Notes: generated by a model not told the origin, from the letters alone. Shown: positions 1 to 10,109, numbered from the stretch's first letter. The stretch is 64,000 nucleotides of DNA from Bacteroidales bacterium (GCA_025361485.1 JANYLA010000074.1:19948-83947); one strand, 5' to 3'. Numbers and translations are program-made.

Positions 1-58
1 AATGCCCTGTCGAACTTATTAGTTAATGGTTTGGTTCAAGCCTTAACCCATTGTATAT

Positions 59-601
59 TTGACCCGAAATTTATTCATAATGGCATTAGAGAAAAAAAAT
101 GAGGCTCGCTGGTATGCAGCATACACCAAACCACGCAGCGAAAAAAAGGCATTGGCACGTTTGCAGGAAGTTGGAATAGAGTCGTATCTGCCTTTGCAGA
201 AAAGATTAAAACAGTGGAGCGATCGAAAAAAGATGGTTGAAGAACCATTGTTTCGATCCTATATTTTTGTTCGGATTACTCAAAAAGATTACTACAATGT
301 TCTTAACACATTTGGTATTGTTAGATACATAACATTTGAAGGCAAGGCTGTTCCAATTCCCAAAAATCAGATCGATCTGATTAAAAGTTTGCTTGAACAG
401 AACGTTGAAGTTGATGCGGTTGAAGAAAAGTTAGAACTCGGTGCTAAGGTTGAAGTTAAGTTTGGCTCATTAATAGGTTTAATTGGTGAGCTAACGGAGC
501 ATAAAGGAAAACAAAAAGTGATTGTTCGCCTCGAACATATATCGCACTCTCTGTTGGTTACATTACCAGCACAATACGTCACAAAAGCGATAGAGCAATA
601 A
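59..601 (+). CDS. NusG-like transcription antitermination protein (UpxY/LoaP-like NusG paralog)
   Basis: RWYAAYTKPRSEKKALARL N-terminal NGN motif and C-terminal KOW-like GSLIGLIGELTEHKGKQKVIVRLE. Likely real start is the internal MALEKKN. Confidence 0.85.
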   Translation: MTRNLFIMALEKKNEARWYAAYTKPRSEKKALARLQEVGIESYLPLQKRLKQWSDRKKMVEEPLFRSYIFVRITQKDYYNVLNTFGIVRYITFEGKAVPIPKNQIDLIKSLLEQNVEVDAVEEKLELGAKVEVKFGSLIGLIGELTEHKGKQKVIVRLEHISHSLLVTLPAQYVTKAIEQ

Positions 602-607
602 TGATAA

Positions 608-1048
608 TTATTTGACAGATATCTTACTCACCCTCAGAGAATGGCGACCACCCTCAAACTTGCTCTCGAGAAAAGTTTTAACAATCTGCTTGGCCTCATG
701 AAGATCCACAAATCGAGAAGGAACAGCACATACATTAGCATTGTTATGTAGGCGAGCCAAACGAGCAATCTCTTCATTCCAACAAAGAGCAGAACGAACG
801 CCTTGATATTTATTGGCAACGATATTCACACCATTTCCGCTTCCACAAAAAAGAAAACCAAAGTCGTAGTCACCTTCGTCAACTGATTTTGCAAGCGGAT
901 GAGCAAAATCAGGGTAATCGACGCTCTCCATGCTATGGGTGCCAAAATCCCAAACATTACAGCCTAAACATTCGAGATAGCTTTTAATATTCTCCTTTGT
1001 TGAGTAACCTGCATGGTCGCTGCCAAGGGCAATCTTGTAAGTCTTCAT
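608..1048 (-). CDS. rpiB: Ribose-5-phosphate isomerase B (canonical)
   Basis: ALGSDHAGY, catalytic-Cys motif LFCGSGNGVNIVANK, FEGGRH C-terminus. Start taken at internal MKTYKIALGSDHAG rather than the longer ORF start at 1084. Confidence 0.9.
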   Translation of the reverse strand: MKTYKIALGSDHAGYSTKENIKSYLECLGCNVWDFGTHSMESVDYPDFAHPLAKSVDEGDYDFGFLFCGSGNGVNIVANKYQGVRSALCWNEEIARLARLHNNANVCAVPSRFVDLHEAKQIVKTFLESKFEGGRHSLRVSKISVK

Positions 1049-1112
1049 TTTTGTGTATTTTTGCAAAGATATGGAATTTACCAATCTCTATCAAAAAACA
1101 CAAATCATATAA

Positions 1113-2246
1113 ATGGCAGGAATTTACATACATGTACCATTCTGTAAAAAGAAATGCCTATACTGCGATTTCTACTCCATTGGAACGTCGAGTAAGATAT
1201 CTCAATATCCTATACTTATTGAAAAAGAGCTATCTCTCCGAAAAAACTTTATTGCTAACCAACGGATTGATACTATATACTTTGGTGGAGGAACACCTTC
1301 ACAGTTAGAACCTTTGCAGATAGACTATATGTTGAAATCTATTTCAAAAGAATTCTATATTTCACATGATACTGAAATTACCATTGAGGTAAACCCCGAC
1401 GATATTTCTGAAGAACTATTGCAGGGTTATCGCTTGGCAGGTGTTAACCGAATAAGCATTGGCATTCAATCATTCATTGATGACGAACTTCTGTTTTTAG
1501 GCAGACGACATAATGCGCAAGCAGCAGAGCAGTCTGTTATTCTTGCTCTAAATAACGGATTTAAAAACATCAGCATAGATCTTATTTACGGACTTCCGAA
1601 CTCATCAATCGATAGCTGGCGATATAGTCTCGAAAAAGCCTTCTCGTTAAATATAAAACACTTGTCTTGCTATCACCTAACGTATGAAGAGGGCACAGTT
1701 TTTGGTCGAAGATTAAAAAATAAAAAAATTGAAGAGATTGACGAATCTATTAGCATTCAACAGTTCGATTTGCTGCGTGAGCTATCAATCAAAACTGGTT
1801 TTACCCAATACGAGATTTCGAACCTAGCCAAGGAGAATTATCATTCGAGGCACAATACATCTTATTGGCAGGGTATTTCGTATTTGGGGTTAGGCCCTGC
1901 GGCGCATTCATACAATGGTGATAAACGAGAATGGAATTCTAGTTCATACAATGATTGGGCACAAGGAATTGAATCGGAGAAACCGGCTTTAGAATATGAA
2001 ATATTAGATGAACAAACAAAATTCAATGAACTGCTCTTAACCCATCTAAGAACAATTTGGGGGCTAAATTTATTATCCTTAAAAAAAGATTTTAATAAAA
2101 CGTTAGTGAATCAGATGCTAAAAAGTGCAGAGCCCTACCTTAAAACAGGTAAACTTTCAATAGTTGATGATTGCTTACGAATACCTTCGAAATACCTCTT
2201 TACCAGCGACGGAATTATTGGAGAATTAATACAAATTGATGATTAA
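1113..2246 (+). CDS. hemW: Radical SAM heme chaperone / coproporphyrinogen III oxidase-like HemW
   Basis: MAGIYIHVPFCKKKCLYCDFYS (CX3CX2C), YFGGGTPSQL, SIGIQSF, DLIYGLP. Confidence 0.93.
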   Translation: MAGIYIHVPFCKKKCLYCDFYSIGTSSKISQYPILIEKELSLRKNFIANQRIDTIYFGGGTPSQLEPLQIDYMLKSISKEFYISHDTEITIEVNPDDISEELLQGYRLAGVNRISIGIQSFIDDELLFLGRRHNAQAAEQSVILALNNGFKNISIDLIYGLPNSSIDSWRYSLEKAFSLNIKHLSCYHLTYEEGTVFGRRLKNKKIEEIDESISIQQFDLLRELSIKTGFTQYEISNLAKENYHSRHNTSYWQGISYLGLGPAAHSYNGDKREWNSSSYNDWAQGIESEKPALEYEILDEQTKFNELLLTHLRTIWGLNLLSLKKDFNKTLVNQMLKSAEPYLKTGKLSIVDDCLRIPSKYLFTSDGIIGELIQIDD

Positions 2247-2250
2247 AAAT

Positions 2251-3462
2251 TTATACGTTTCCTACCTGTTTGTTTCCAACCAATGGAATTGTAAAATAGA
2301 AAGCAGACCCTTTTCCAAGCTGACTTTCAGCCCATATTGTTCCGCCATTTCGTTCAACAAAATCCTTACAAAGTATTAAGCCAAGGCCTGTTCCTTTCTC
2401 CATGGAGGTGCCAATAGAAGTAGGATTTGAATCAATCTTAAAGAGTCGTTGCATATCTTGCATCGAGATTCCAACGCCATCATCTTGAATCGAAATTTTT
2501 AGCTTAGAATCCTCTTTTAGCATATCAATCTTTATGCTCCCTGCTTGAGCAGTAAACTTAATGGCATTGGAAAGCAGGTTGCGAATAACTGTAGTAATCA
2601 TGCTAACATCAACAAAAACCATAGCATCCTCAATGGTTTTTGACTCCAGCTCAATGCCCTTTTGTTGTGCATTTCCCTTTAAAAGTTCGATGTTCTCTGT
2701 AATTAACTCATTAATATTTACAAGCTTTGGTCGCAATGGCATACGTCCTGTTTGAAGCATCGACCATTGTAAAAGGTTCTCTAATAGGTTAAAGGTATTA
2801 TTAGAGTACTTATAAATCTGCTCAATAAAAACTTTAAGCTTATCGGGTTCAAATGTTTCAAACTCTTTGGCAAGAAGCTCCGATAGCCCAAGAACCGTGC
2901 TAAACGGATTTTTTAAATCGTGGGCAATAATGGCAAAGAACTTATCCTTGGTGCCATTTAACGATTCTAACTCTTTTCGTTGAATCTCAATGGCCTCCTT
3001 CTGCTTGTGAACCTCGTTATTTTTAGCTGTCAGTTCAGCTTCTAAAAAATTATAATCTCTTAACCGCCAAACAAGATTATTTAGCATGGCGCGGGTCATT
3101 GTGGGGTTATTGTCGAGAAAATTAAAAAAATCGGTTTGTTCAAATCCTAACAAATCGGTTTTTTCTAGTGCTGTTACGGATGTTGACCGAGTGGCAGAAT
3201 CGAGTAAAGAGTACTCACCAAAAAACTCAGAGTATTGGAATACGGCATAATTATGATCACCAACATGGGCTTTAACGCTCCCTTTTACTACAATGTAAAG
3301 CGTATGATCATCGTCTCCCTTCTTAAACAGCACTTCATCCTGATTTAACTGCTTGGGAACCAATACTTCTGCAATTTGTAAAAGCACTTCTTCGCGAACA
3401 GACGAGAATAAGCCTATCGTCTTAAGTATTTTAACGCGTGATTTTAAATCTAACTCGTTCAT
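2251..3462 (-). CDS. Cyclic-nucleotide-binding-domain sensor histidine kinase
   Basis: N-terminal cNMP-binding fold (FKKGDDDHTLYIVVKGSVKAH...FGEYSLLDSATRSTSVTA), HisKA (FFAIIAHDLKNPFS), HATPase N/G boxes. Confidence 0.88.
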   Translation of the reverse strand: MNELDLKSRVKILKTIGLFSSVREEVLLQIAEVLVPKQLNQDEVLFKKGDDDHTLYIVVKGSVKAHVGDHNYAVFQYSEFFGEYSLLDSATRSTSVTALEKTDLLGFEQTDFFNFLDNNPTMTRAMLNNLVWRLRDYNFLEAELTAKNNEVHKQKEAIEIQRKELESLNGTKDKFFAIIAHDLKNPFSTVLGLSELLAKEFETFEPDKLKVFIEQIYKYSNNTFNLLENLLQWSMLQTGRMPLRPKLVNINELITENIELLKGNAQQKGIELESKTIEDAMVFVDVSMITTVIRNLLSNAIKFTAQAGSIKIDMLKEDSKLKISIQDDGVGISMQDMQRLFKIDSNPTSIGTSMEKGTGLGLILCKDFVERNGGTIWAESQLGKGSAFYFTIPLVGNKQVGNV

Positions 3463-3813
3463 TGGTAGTTTTTTGTAAATATATTAAACTTCTCAAAAAT
3501 AGTAATCAATTATATTATGGGCATCGAATTACAATATTACTTATACTATTTCTAAAAATCTTCGTTTCGTTAGAGTTTATATAAAAACTTCGTTCATTTT
3601 TATAGTATCATTCTTTATATCGGTTTCAAATATTTACCGAATGTTGCTATGTGGATTAAGAAAATTTTAATCCCCTCTTTATAAACAAGCAATACATCAC
3701 TAATCGAATAAACAATGAAAGCACTTCTCACTTAAAATAAAAAATAGATAGATAATGATTAATCAATTAACTATTTTTGCTTATGTTTAAAGTTGATTTT
3801 TAATCGGGATGAT

Positions 3814-6099
3814 ATGAAAATAAAATTCAAAATCTGGCAGAAGATAATCATCTTCATATTAGGTGCAATAGTCGTTGTATTTACATCCATCTTCATTTTT
3901 ATTAGCCAATCATCTAGAAAAATCATATACACAAATGCTTTAGATTACTCTAATGCTCTAGCCAAACAAAATGCCTACCAAATTGAGAGCTGGTTAAATA
4001 ATGATATGGTTATTGCACGAACCCTCTCTGCCGCTTTTCTCGAATATAAAGCCCTGCCCTTTGACAAATGGCAGGGTCTGATAAGGAACATGTATAGTAG
4101 AGTATACGCTGAAAATCCACAGCTCGATGCATTTTGGGATAGCTGGGAGCTGAGTAACCTCGATCCAAAATGGGATAAACCTTATGGTAGACATTTCTAC
4201 ATTATTTACAAGGACAATAATGTTTTAAAAACCAAAGCTGAATTAAGGAGTTTAACGGGCGATCCAGTAACATATGGCGGAATGAAAGCCAAAGGTTTCG
4301 AAAGTATTGCAGAACCATACATATCTGTGCTTCAACACGGAAAAATGATGACATCCCTTGCATCTCCCATTATTGAAAACGGTAAATTTATTGGCCTTAT
4401 TGGTCTCGACTTAGTCTTAAGCCGATTTCAAGAACTTGTAAGTAGCATTAAACCCTACCCCAATAGCTACGCCTTCCTCATTTCAAATAAAGGTATTTTT
4501 GTTTCTCATCCTGATACCTCTTTCTTTAAAAAAAATATTAACGATAAACTTCCTGAACTTGTAAAACAGGAAAAGTTTATGGAAAAAATTCAACGGAGCG
4601 AAGAGTTCAATTTTACCTATAAGAATAAAAATGGAGAGACTCTTTATTATACAATGGCTCCAATAGTTATAGGAAAAACAAAAACTCCGTGGTCGTTAGG
4701 AATAGTCGTTCCTAAAAATGAGGTTATGGCTGAGGCAAATTCAAACTATAACCTTAACTTCTTGGCAGGGATTATCGGTTTACTCGTTCTTGTAATCGTA
4801 CTATTTATATTCACAAACTACTTAACCGGTCCAATTAATAAGATGACCAAACTCTTACAAGAGGTGGCTACCGGTAAAGTGGATAAAACGATGAATCTAA
4901 ATATTCGTACAGGCGATGAAATCGAGGTAATGGCTGATGCCCTTTCTGCTTCAATCGTTGGAATTAATAACAAAACCGAATTTGCCCGATTAATTGGAAC
5001 TGGAAATCTGGATGTTGACCTTACCCTCCTTAGTGATGAGGATACACTTGGCAAGTCATTAATCGACATGCGCGATAGTTTGATAAAGGCAAGAGAAGAG
5101 GAGAACAAACGCAAAGCTGAAGAAGAAAAAGTTAAATGGGCCAATTCTGGGCTTACACTTTTTGCCGAATTACTTCGTCAAAATAATGATAATCAATCAA
5201 AATTAGGAGATGAAATCATTAAAAATCTTGTTTGGTATTTAAATGCCATTCAGGGTGGTCTTTTTATTATAAACGATAAATCGCAGCACGAAGAGTATGA
5301 GCTTATTGCTGCATTTGCCTTCGATCGTAAGCGAATATTGCACAAAACCTTTGCAAAAGGCGAAGGCTTAGTTGGTACTTGTGCTGCGGAGAAGGATATT
5401 ATTAACCTCATTGAGATTCCACAAGAGTATATAGAAATTACATCTGGGCTTGGAGGCGCAAATCCTAACGCTCTTCTTTTAGTTCCGCTTATTGTTGAAG
5501 AGGAAGTCCTTGGTGTTATTGAGCTTACTTCGTTTAATAGATTTAAAGATTACGAAATTGATCTTGTAAAAAAACTAGCACAGAATATTGCCTCTACGCT
5601 TCATTCGGTAAATGTTAATAGCCGCACTTCTGAACTTCTTGAAAAATCACAAGAACAGGCTGAAATGATGGCTGCTCAGGAAGAGGAGATGCGTCAGAAT
5701 ATGGAGGAGTTGCAATCGACTCAAGAAGAAGCTTCGAGAAAGACATTTGAACTCGAAGGACTTGTTAATGCTTTGAATGCTTCAGCTTATTTAATGGAGT
5801 ATGATACAAAAGGCTACGTGCTATCGGTAAACGATTCCTACCAAGCGGTTCTAGGTATTCCTCGCGATAAAATAATCGGATCTCATCATTCTCAAGACCT
5901 TAAATTGGCCGATAATCAAATGATTAGCTATGAGCAGTTTTGGTCCGAATTACGTAGGGGTAACATTAAAAAGCAAACTTCGAAGTTTACAATAAATGGA
6001 ATGGATCATAAATTTCTTGAAACCTATACTCCTATTTACAATCATCATGGAGAGGTGAGTAAAATTCTAAAAATTGCTGTAGATATTACAAATGCCTAA
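3814..6099 (+). CDS. Cache - HAMP - GAF - PAS transmembrane sensor without visible output domain
   Basis: N-terminal TM and dCache-like extracellular region, second TM, HAMP (NYLTGPINKMTKLLQEVATGKVDKTM), GAF-like region, coiled coil, terminal PAS/PAC. Start moved from TTG 3793 to ATG 3814. Confidence 0.8.
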   Translation: MKIKFKIWQKIIIFILGAIVVVFTSIFIFISQSSRKIIYTNALDYSNALAKQNAYQIESWLNNDMVIARTLSAAFLEYKALPFDKWQGLIRNMYSRVYAENPQLDAFWDSWELSNLDPKWDKPYGRHFYIIYKDNNVLKTKAELRSLTGDPVTYGGMKAKGFESIAEPYISVLQHGKMMTSLASPIIENGKFIGLIGLDLVLSRFQELVSSIKPYPNSYAFLISNKGIFVSHPDTSFFKKNINDKLPELVKQEKFMEKIQRSEEFNFTYKNKNGETLYYTMAPIVIGKTKTPWSLGIVVPKNEVMAEANSNYNLNFLAGIIGLLVLVIVLFIFTNYLTGPINKMTKLLQEVATGKVDKTMNLNIRTGDEIEVMADALSASIVGINNKTEFARLIGTGNLDVDLTLLSDEDTLGKSLIDMRDSLIKAREEENKRKAEEEKVKWANSGLTLFAELLRQNNDNQSKLGDEIIKNLVWYLNAIQGGLFIINDKSQHEEYELIAAFAFDRKRILHKTFAKGEGLVGTCAAEKDIINLIEIPQEYIEITSGLGGANPNALLLVPLIVEEEVLGVIELTSFNRFKDYEIDLVKKLAQNIASTLHSVNVNSRTSELLEKSQEQAEMMAAQEEEMRQNMEELQSTQEEASRKTFELEGLVNALNASAYLMEYDTKGYVLSVNDSYQAVLGIPRDKIIGSHHSQDLKLADNQMISYEQFWSELRRGNIKKQTSKFTINGMDHKFLETYTPIYNHHGEVSKILKIAVDITNA

Positions 6100-6221
6100 T
6101 TGTTATTTAGAGTTTTCGATTCGTTTGAAATCTTTCTGAAAAAACTATAAAATTTAACTGGTCGCACAGGTTACCTACAAATATGCAATGCAATAATTGC
6201 ATTATCTCCAGATCGGTCTTA

Positions 6222-6902
6222 TTACTCTTCTCTTTTTGATTCAGAAATGTATCCCCACTTAACAAGTTCACCTTTATTGCTTATCTGTTTTATTCCACCA
6301 TCGAAAACTAAGCAGTAGCGATTAGCAACATCAAGAACATTACGATAATCATGGTCTGTCAATATAATTCCTTTTACTTTTGATGCCTCTTTAATAAGCC
6401 CCTTAATTACTTCAATAAGAATTGGTGAAACACCGTTAAAAGGCTCATCGAGTAACACAAATTTTGAATCAATGCTTAATAGGAGTTTGATCTCCAAATA
6501 CCGCATTTCACCTCCGGCTAAGTTTGAAACTTTACACTTTCTTAAACCATCTAATACTTGGTCTATAAAAAATGATGCAACGAACCTCTTTTCTAAATAA
6601 AGTTCAACCACTTTTTCAACCGCTAAATTCTGAGGTAAAAAATTGTTTTGAGGTAAAAAACTCAAAACATTTCTAGCGTTATATGGCTTATCAAGTACTT
6701 CGCCATCAATTCTGATAAATTTTCTATCAGCAGGCAATGTTCCAAAAAGAATCTTAAGTAAAGTTGACTTTCCCGAACCATTTCTTCCAAGCATACCCAA
6801 AATATCGCCTGTTTCGCATTTAAGGTAAATATCGGTAAGCACCGGATTACCGCCAAATGACTTTAGTACACTATCGATTTCAAGAACGCTAGACATGAGC
6901 AA
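6222..6902 (-). CDS. ABC transporter ATP-binding protein
   Basis: Walker A GRNGSGKST, signature LAGGE, Walker B FVLLDEPF, H-loop LTDHD. Confidence 0.9.
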   Translation of the reverse strand: MLMSSVLEIDSVLKSFGGNPVLTDIYLKCETGDILGMLGRNGSGKSTLLKILFGTLPADRKFIRIDGEVLDKPYNARNVLSFLPQNNFLPQNLAVEKVVELYLEKRFVASFFIDQVLDGLRKCKVSNLAGGEMRYLEIKLLLSIDSKFVLLDEPFNGVSPILIEVIKGLIKEASKVKGIILTDHDYRNVLDVANRYCLVFDGGIKQISNKGELVKWGYISESKREE

Positions 6903-7179
6903 TGATTTTAACTAGAACAAAACTTGTAATTAAATTTAACGCCATACTTACAACAATTAAACTCACCTTTGAAATACTGCGGTTGTAGTAAAAGTAATAT
7001 TCGTTCTTCTTAGAAATCTCTTTATAGAATAGGCTAAGTATAGGGCCTCCGGTCATCATATAAATAGGTAGCATTGTAAAAAAGAGCGGGAAAATTAACA
7101 TCGAAAAGGCAATTGAGAAAGACCAATTGATTAGCAATGTACTTCGGTGAAACTCCCAGAATAATCTTACTTTTTTCAT
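6889..7179 (-). CDS. Small (96 aa) hydrophobic membrane protein overlapping the ABC ATPase gene
   Basis: Two to three hydrophobic segments; 14-bp overlap with the downstream ATPase ORF. Confidence 0.7.
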   Translation of the reverse strand: MKKVRLFWEFHRSTLLINWSFSIAFSMLIFPLFFTMLPIYMMTGGPILSLFYKEISKKNEYYFYYNRSISKVSLIVVSMALNLITSFVLVKIIAHV

Positions 7180-7357
7180 ATTTACTCTAATCTATATTTG
7201 CTACTATATCATTACGTTCATTTCCATTTTCATCAATCTATAAGTAAAAGTAAACATTTGTAATTAATATCTATCATTGCAAATTACTCATATTTAATAT
7301 ATTAAATAATTTTAACATTTTTATTTGAAAATACTTACTACTATGTATTGCATAGTA

Positions 7358-7378
7358 TATATTTGCGTATTATATTTG
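7358..7378 (+). promoter_or_regulatory. Tandem Bacteroidota -7 boxes upstream of PspC/PadR operon
   Basis: TATATTTG at 7358-7365 and again at 7371-7378. A TTG at 7348-7350 lies 20 nt before the second. Confidence 0.55.
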
Positions 7379-7424
7379 CTTCATAATAATACCTTTATAG
7401 ACTTGGTAATTAATAATTAGAACT

Positions 7425-7991
7425 ATGAAAAAAACGATGACAGTAAGCCTTAGCGGAAGTATCTTTAATCTTGAAGAAGATGCCTATAATGTGCTTAATG
7501 GCTACCTGAAAAGATTAGAGTTCCACTTCGCCAACGAGGAGGGGAAACAAGAAATTATATCGGATATTGAAACAAGAATCGCAGAGCATCTGCGCGAAAC
7601 CATTAAACAAGAAAGTCAGGCGGTTGATATCCATGAGATTAACCGAATCATCAAAATTATGGGTGAGCCTGGCGAAATAGAAGGAGAAGAAAATATGAAA
7701 AACAACATTCAAAACGATTACAGAAGCTATCGCAGATTGTACCGCGATGCTGATGACAAAATACTCGGAGGAGTATGCTCTGGCATTGGATACTACTGGA
7801 GAATAGAGCCATTAGTGCTAAGACTTCTTTTTGTTTTCACTCTATTCTGGGGAGGCTTAGGCTTAATCACCTATATAATTCTTTGGATTGCTGTTCCACC
7901 CGCCATAACATCATCGCAAAAGCTTGAGATGAAAGGTGAACCGGTTACTGCTGATAATCTCGGTAGGTCATATAACGATACAAGAAAATAA
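7425..7991 (+). CDS. PspC domain-containing protein
   Basis: RRLYRDADDKILGGVCSGIGYYWRIEPLVLRLLFV...YIILWIAVP. Confidence 0.9.
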   Translation: MKKTMTVSLSGSIFNLEEDAYNVLNGYLKRLEFHFANEEGKQEIISDIETRIAEHLRETIKQESQAVDIHEINRIIKIMGEPGEIEGEENMKNNIQNDYRSYRRLYRDADDKILGGVCSGIGYYWRIEPLVLRLLFVFTLFWGGLGLITYIILWIAVPPAITSSQKLEMKGEPVTADNLGRSYNDTRK

Positions 7992-8011
7992 TAAAATTAA
8001 TAATTATCGAT

Positions 8012-8341
8012 ATGGAACTAGATAATTCAAAAGCTCAAATGAGGAAGGGAGTGCTCGAACTTTGCATTCTATCAATCCTTTCGAGGGGCGAATCATATAC
8101 CACTGATCTAATCAATAAGCTGAAAGAGGCAAAGATGATCGTCGTTGAAGGAACGTTATACCCTATGCTTACTCGACAAAAAAATGCCGGTTTGCTTAGC
8201 TACCGCTGGGAAGAGTCGCCTCAAGGTCCACCCAGAAAGTATTACGCACTTACTGATAAAGGTCGCACCTATGTAGCTGAACTCGAAACAAGCTGGAATG
8301 AACTTGTTGATACGGTTAAAACCATTAGAACCATACAATAA
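8012..8341 (+). CDS. PadR-family transcriptional regulator
   Basis: QMRKGVLELCILSILSRGESYTTDLINKLK...VEGTLYPMLTRQKNAGLLSYRWEESPQGPPRKYYALTDKG. Confidence 0.93.
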   Translation: MELDNSKAQMRKGVLELCILSILSRGESYTTDLINKLKEAKMIVVEGTLYPMLTRQKNAGLLSYRWEESPQGPPRKYYALTDKGRTYVAELETSWNELVDTVKTIRTIQ

Positions 8342-8349
8342 GCTTCACT

Positions 8350-9924
8350 ATGAAAAAAACGATTAAAATTAGCCTAGGCGGCTTAACCTACAATATTGAC
8401 GAGGATGCTTTTTTAATTCTCGAAAACTATATCAACACCCTTAAGCAAAGGCTTATCAGCGATAAGGAGGGAAAAGATATTGTTCAGGATATCGAAGAAA
8501 GAATCTCGGAGCTATTTGCTGAAAAGATGGGCTCAGCTGAATCAATATCCATTGACCTTGTAAAAGAAGTGCTGGAAATACTCGGAAATCCAGATGAGAT
8601 TGCATCTGGAGCAGAAAGCAGTAACACATCGGGTAGAAGCTATCCATCACAAAGAAGGTTATATCGCGATTCTGTCCGCTCCTATATTGCTGGTGTTTGC
8701 TCAGGTTTAGCTGAATACTTTGGAACCGATCCAATTGTAATTCGAATAATTTTTCTGTTCCTACTACTATTTAAAGGTGTTGGATTAATTCTTTACATAA
8801 TCCTTTGGATTGCAGTACCTAAAGCCATTACACCAAGGCAAAAACTGGAGATGAAAGGTGAACCAATAAACCTAACAAATATCGAAAAATCCATTCGAGA
8901 GAAATCATCCCAAATAAATCAGAATATTAAGAAAAGTGGTCTTAAAGGTTTTCTTGAGAGCATCGTTTACATCATTGGTCGATGCGCATATTGGTTTATT
9001 CAGGTTCTTCTCATTTTCGTTAAGGCAATTGCAATTATAATCGCTGTTACCCTTATTGTAACAATGCTCATTGCTCTGTTTGCAATAGTTAATGTTATCT
9101 TTTTTGGAGGCTTGCTATTCCATGGTGCTTTCCCGATGGTGCAGGGCATTCCCCTTGGTGAGGTAATTACATCAATTTTTGAGTTTAGCACAAGTATCTG
9201 GCTTACAATTCCTATCTTTTTAGTTGTTGCAATCCCCGTTTTTGCACTTCTTTACCTTGGAATTAGGATTCTTTTCCACTTTAAAGCTCGCGATAGATTT
9301 ATAGGTCTAATTGCGGCAACAATGTGGGTTTTTTCTATCGTTGTATTAGCTTTTGCCATTTACTCTCAGGCAAAGAGTTTTACGGTTCGTAAAAATGTAA
9401 CTGAAACGATAAGCCTTGAGACAAGTTTCAAACCAGGTGGAACGCTGCATATACAGGCAATTGACAAATCCGATAGCCTCTTCTTGCAATCACCTAAGGT
9501 TTTTGAAATTGATGAATATACCATAGCAAAGGTGAATGGTAAAACCTTTATTACGGGCAGGCCAAGCATAACGATTGAGAAAACCTCGAAGAAATATCCT
9601 GAACTTGAAATAATTCGCAAAGCACGAGGATCAAACAAACTTACGGCAGAGCTAAATGCTAAAAGCATAAAATATAATTACTCCATAAAAGATTCTATAC
9701 TAAATTTTGATTCTTACTTTACACTTCCGTTAGGTGAAAAATGGAAGCTTCAGGAGGTGATAATCAATCTTCAAATCCCTGAAAACTATAAAATTTATCT
9801 CGATGTCTCAATGGAGGATTTGATGAATGCACATCAGCCAAAATCTGATTACTGGCCCAATGAGATGATTGAACGGAAGTGGGTTATGAAAGAGAAAGTA
9901 TTAAAAGAGCTTGAAAAAAAATAA
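8350..9924 (+). CDS. PspC domain-containing membrane protein (long form)
   Basis: RRLYRDSVRSYIAGVCSGLAEYFGTDPIVIRIIF, multiple TMs, C-terminal beta-rich region. Confidence 0.9.
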   Translation: MKKTIKISLGGLTYNIDEDAFLILENYINTLKQRLISDKEGKDIVQDIEERISELFAEKMGSAESISIDLVKEVLEILGNPDEIASGAESSNTSGRSYPSQRRLYRDSVRSYIAGVCSGLAEYFGTDPIVIRIIFLFLLLFKGVGLILYIILWIAVPKAITPRQKLEMKGEPINLTNIEKSIREKSSQINQNIKKSGLKGFLESIVYIIGRCAYWFIQVLLIFVKAIAIIIAVTLIVTMLIALFAIVNVIFFGGLLFHGAFPMVQGIPLGEVITSIFEFSTSIWLTIPIFLVVAIPVFALLYLGIRILFHFKARDRFIGLIAATMWVFSIVVLAFAIYSQAKSFTVRKNVTETISLETSFKPGGTLHIQAIDKSDSLFLQSPKVFEIDEYTIAKVNGKTFITGRPSITIEKTSKKYPELEIIRKARGSNKLTAELNAKSIKYNYSIKDSILNFDSYFTLPLGEKWKLQEVIINLQIPENYKIYLDVSMEDLMNAHQPKSDYWPNEMIERKWVMKEKVLKELEKK

Positions 9925-9953
9925 TATTGCTGGTTTAGTGTTTTCTAAAATAA

Positions 9954-9982
9954 GAAACTCTCTTTTTCTGAAAGGGAGTTTC
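9954..9982 (+). terminator. Possible stem-loop downstream of pspC operon
   Basis: GAAACTC...GGAGTTTC inverted repeat after the stop at 9924. Confidence 0.4.
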
Positions 9983-10078
9983 CTGCTTCAAATCAGGCAT
10001 TAACGAAATAGAAACATACTATTCTAATGAAGTTTTTGATGCATTCGCAATTGTTTTTTCAGATTTTTTTCTCAAATA

Positions 10079-10109
10079 TTTGCAAGGAGGTAAATTTGTA
10101 TTATTTTTG
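10079..10109 (+). promoter_or_regulatory. Bacteroidota-type promoter for tRNA-Gln
   Basis: TTTG (10079-10082) - N19 - TATTTTTG (10102-10109). Confidence 0.6.

Noticed and set aside
608-1048. Upstream rpiB as part of the BMC system
   Set aside because: It has the canonical catalytic Cys motif and lies about 37 kb from the BMC operon; treated as housekeeping.
4818-5144. Minus-strand ORF inside the Cache-HAMP receptor
   Set aside because: Ser/Leu/Arg-rich shadow ORF antisense to a well-supported coding region.
6187-6203. AATGCAATaATTGCATT palindrome between convergent genes
   Set aside because: Short and AT-rich with no T-tract; could be a weak terminator but not distinguishable from chance.
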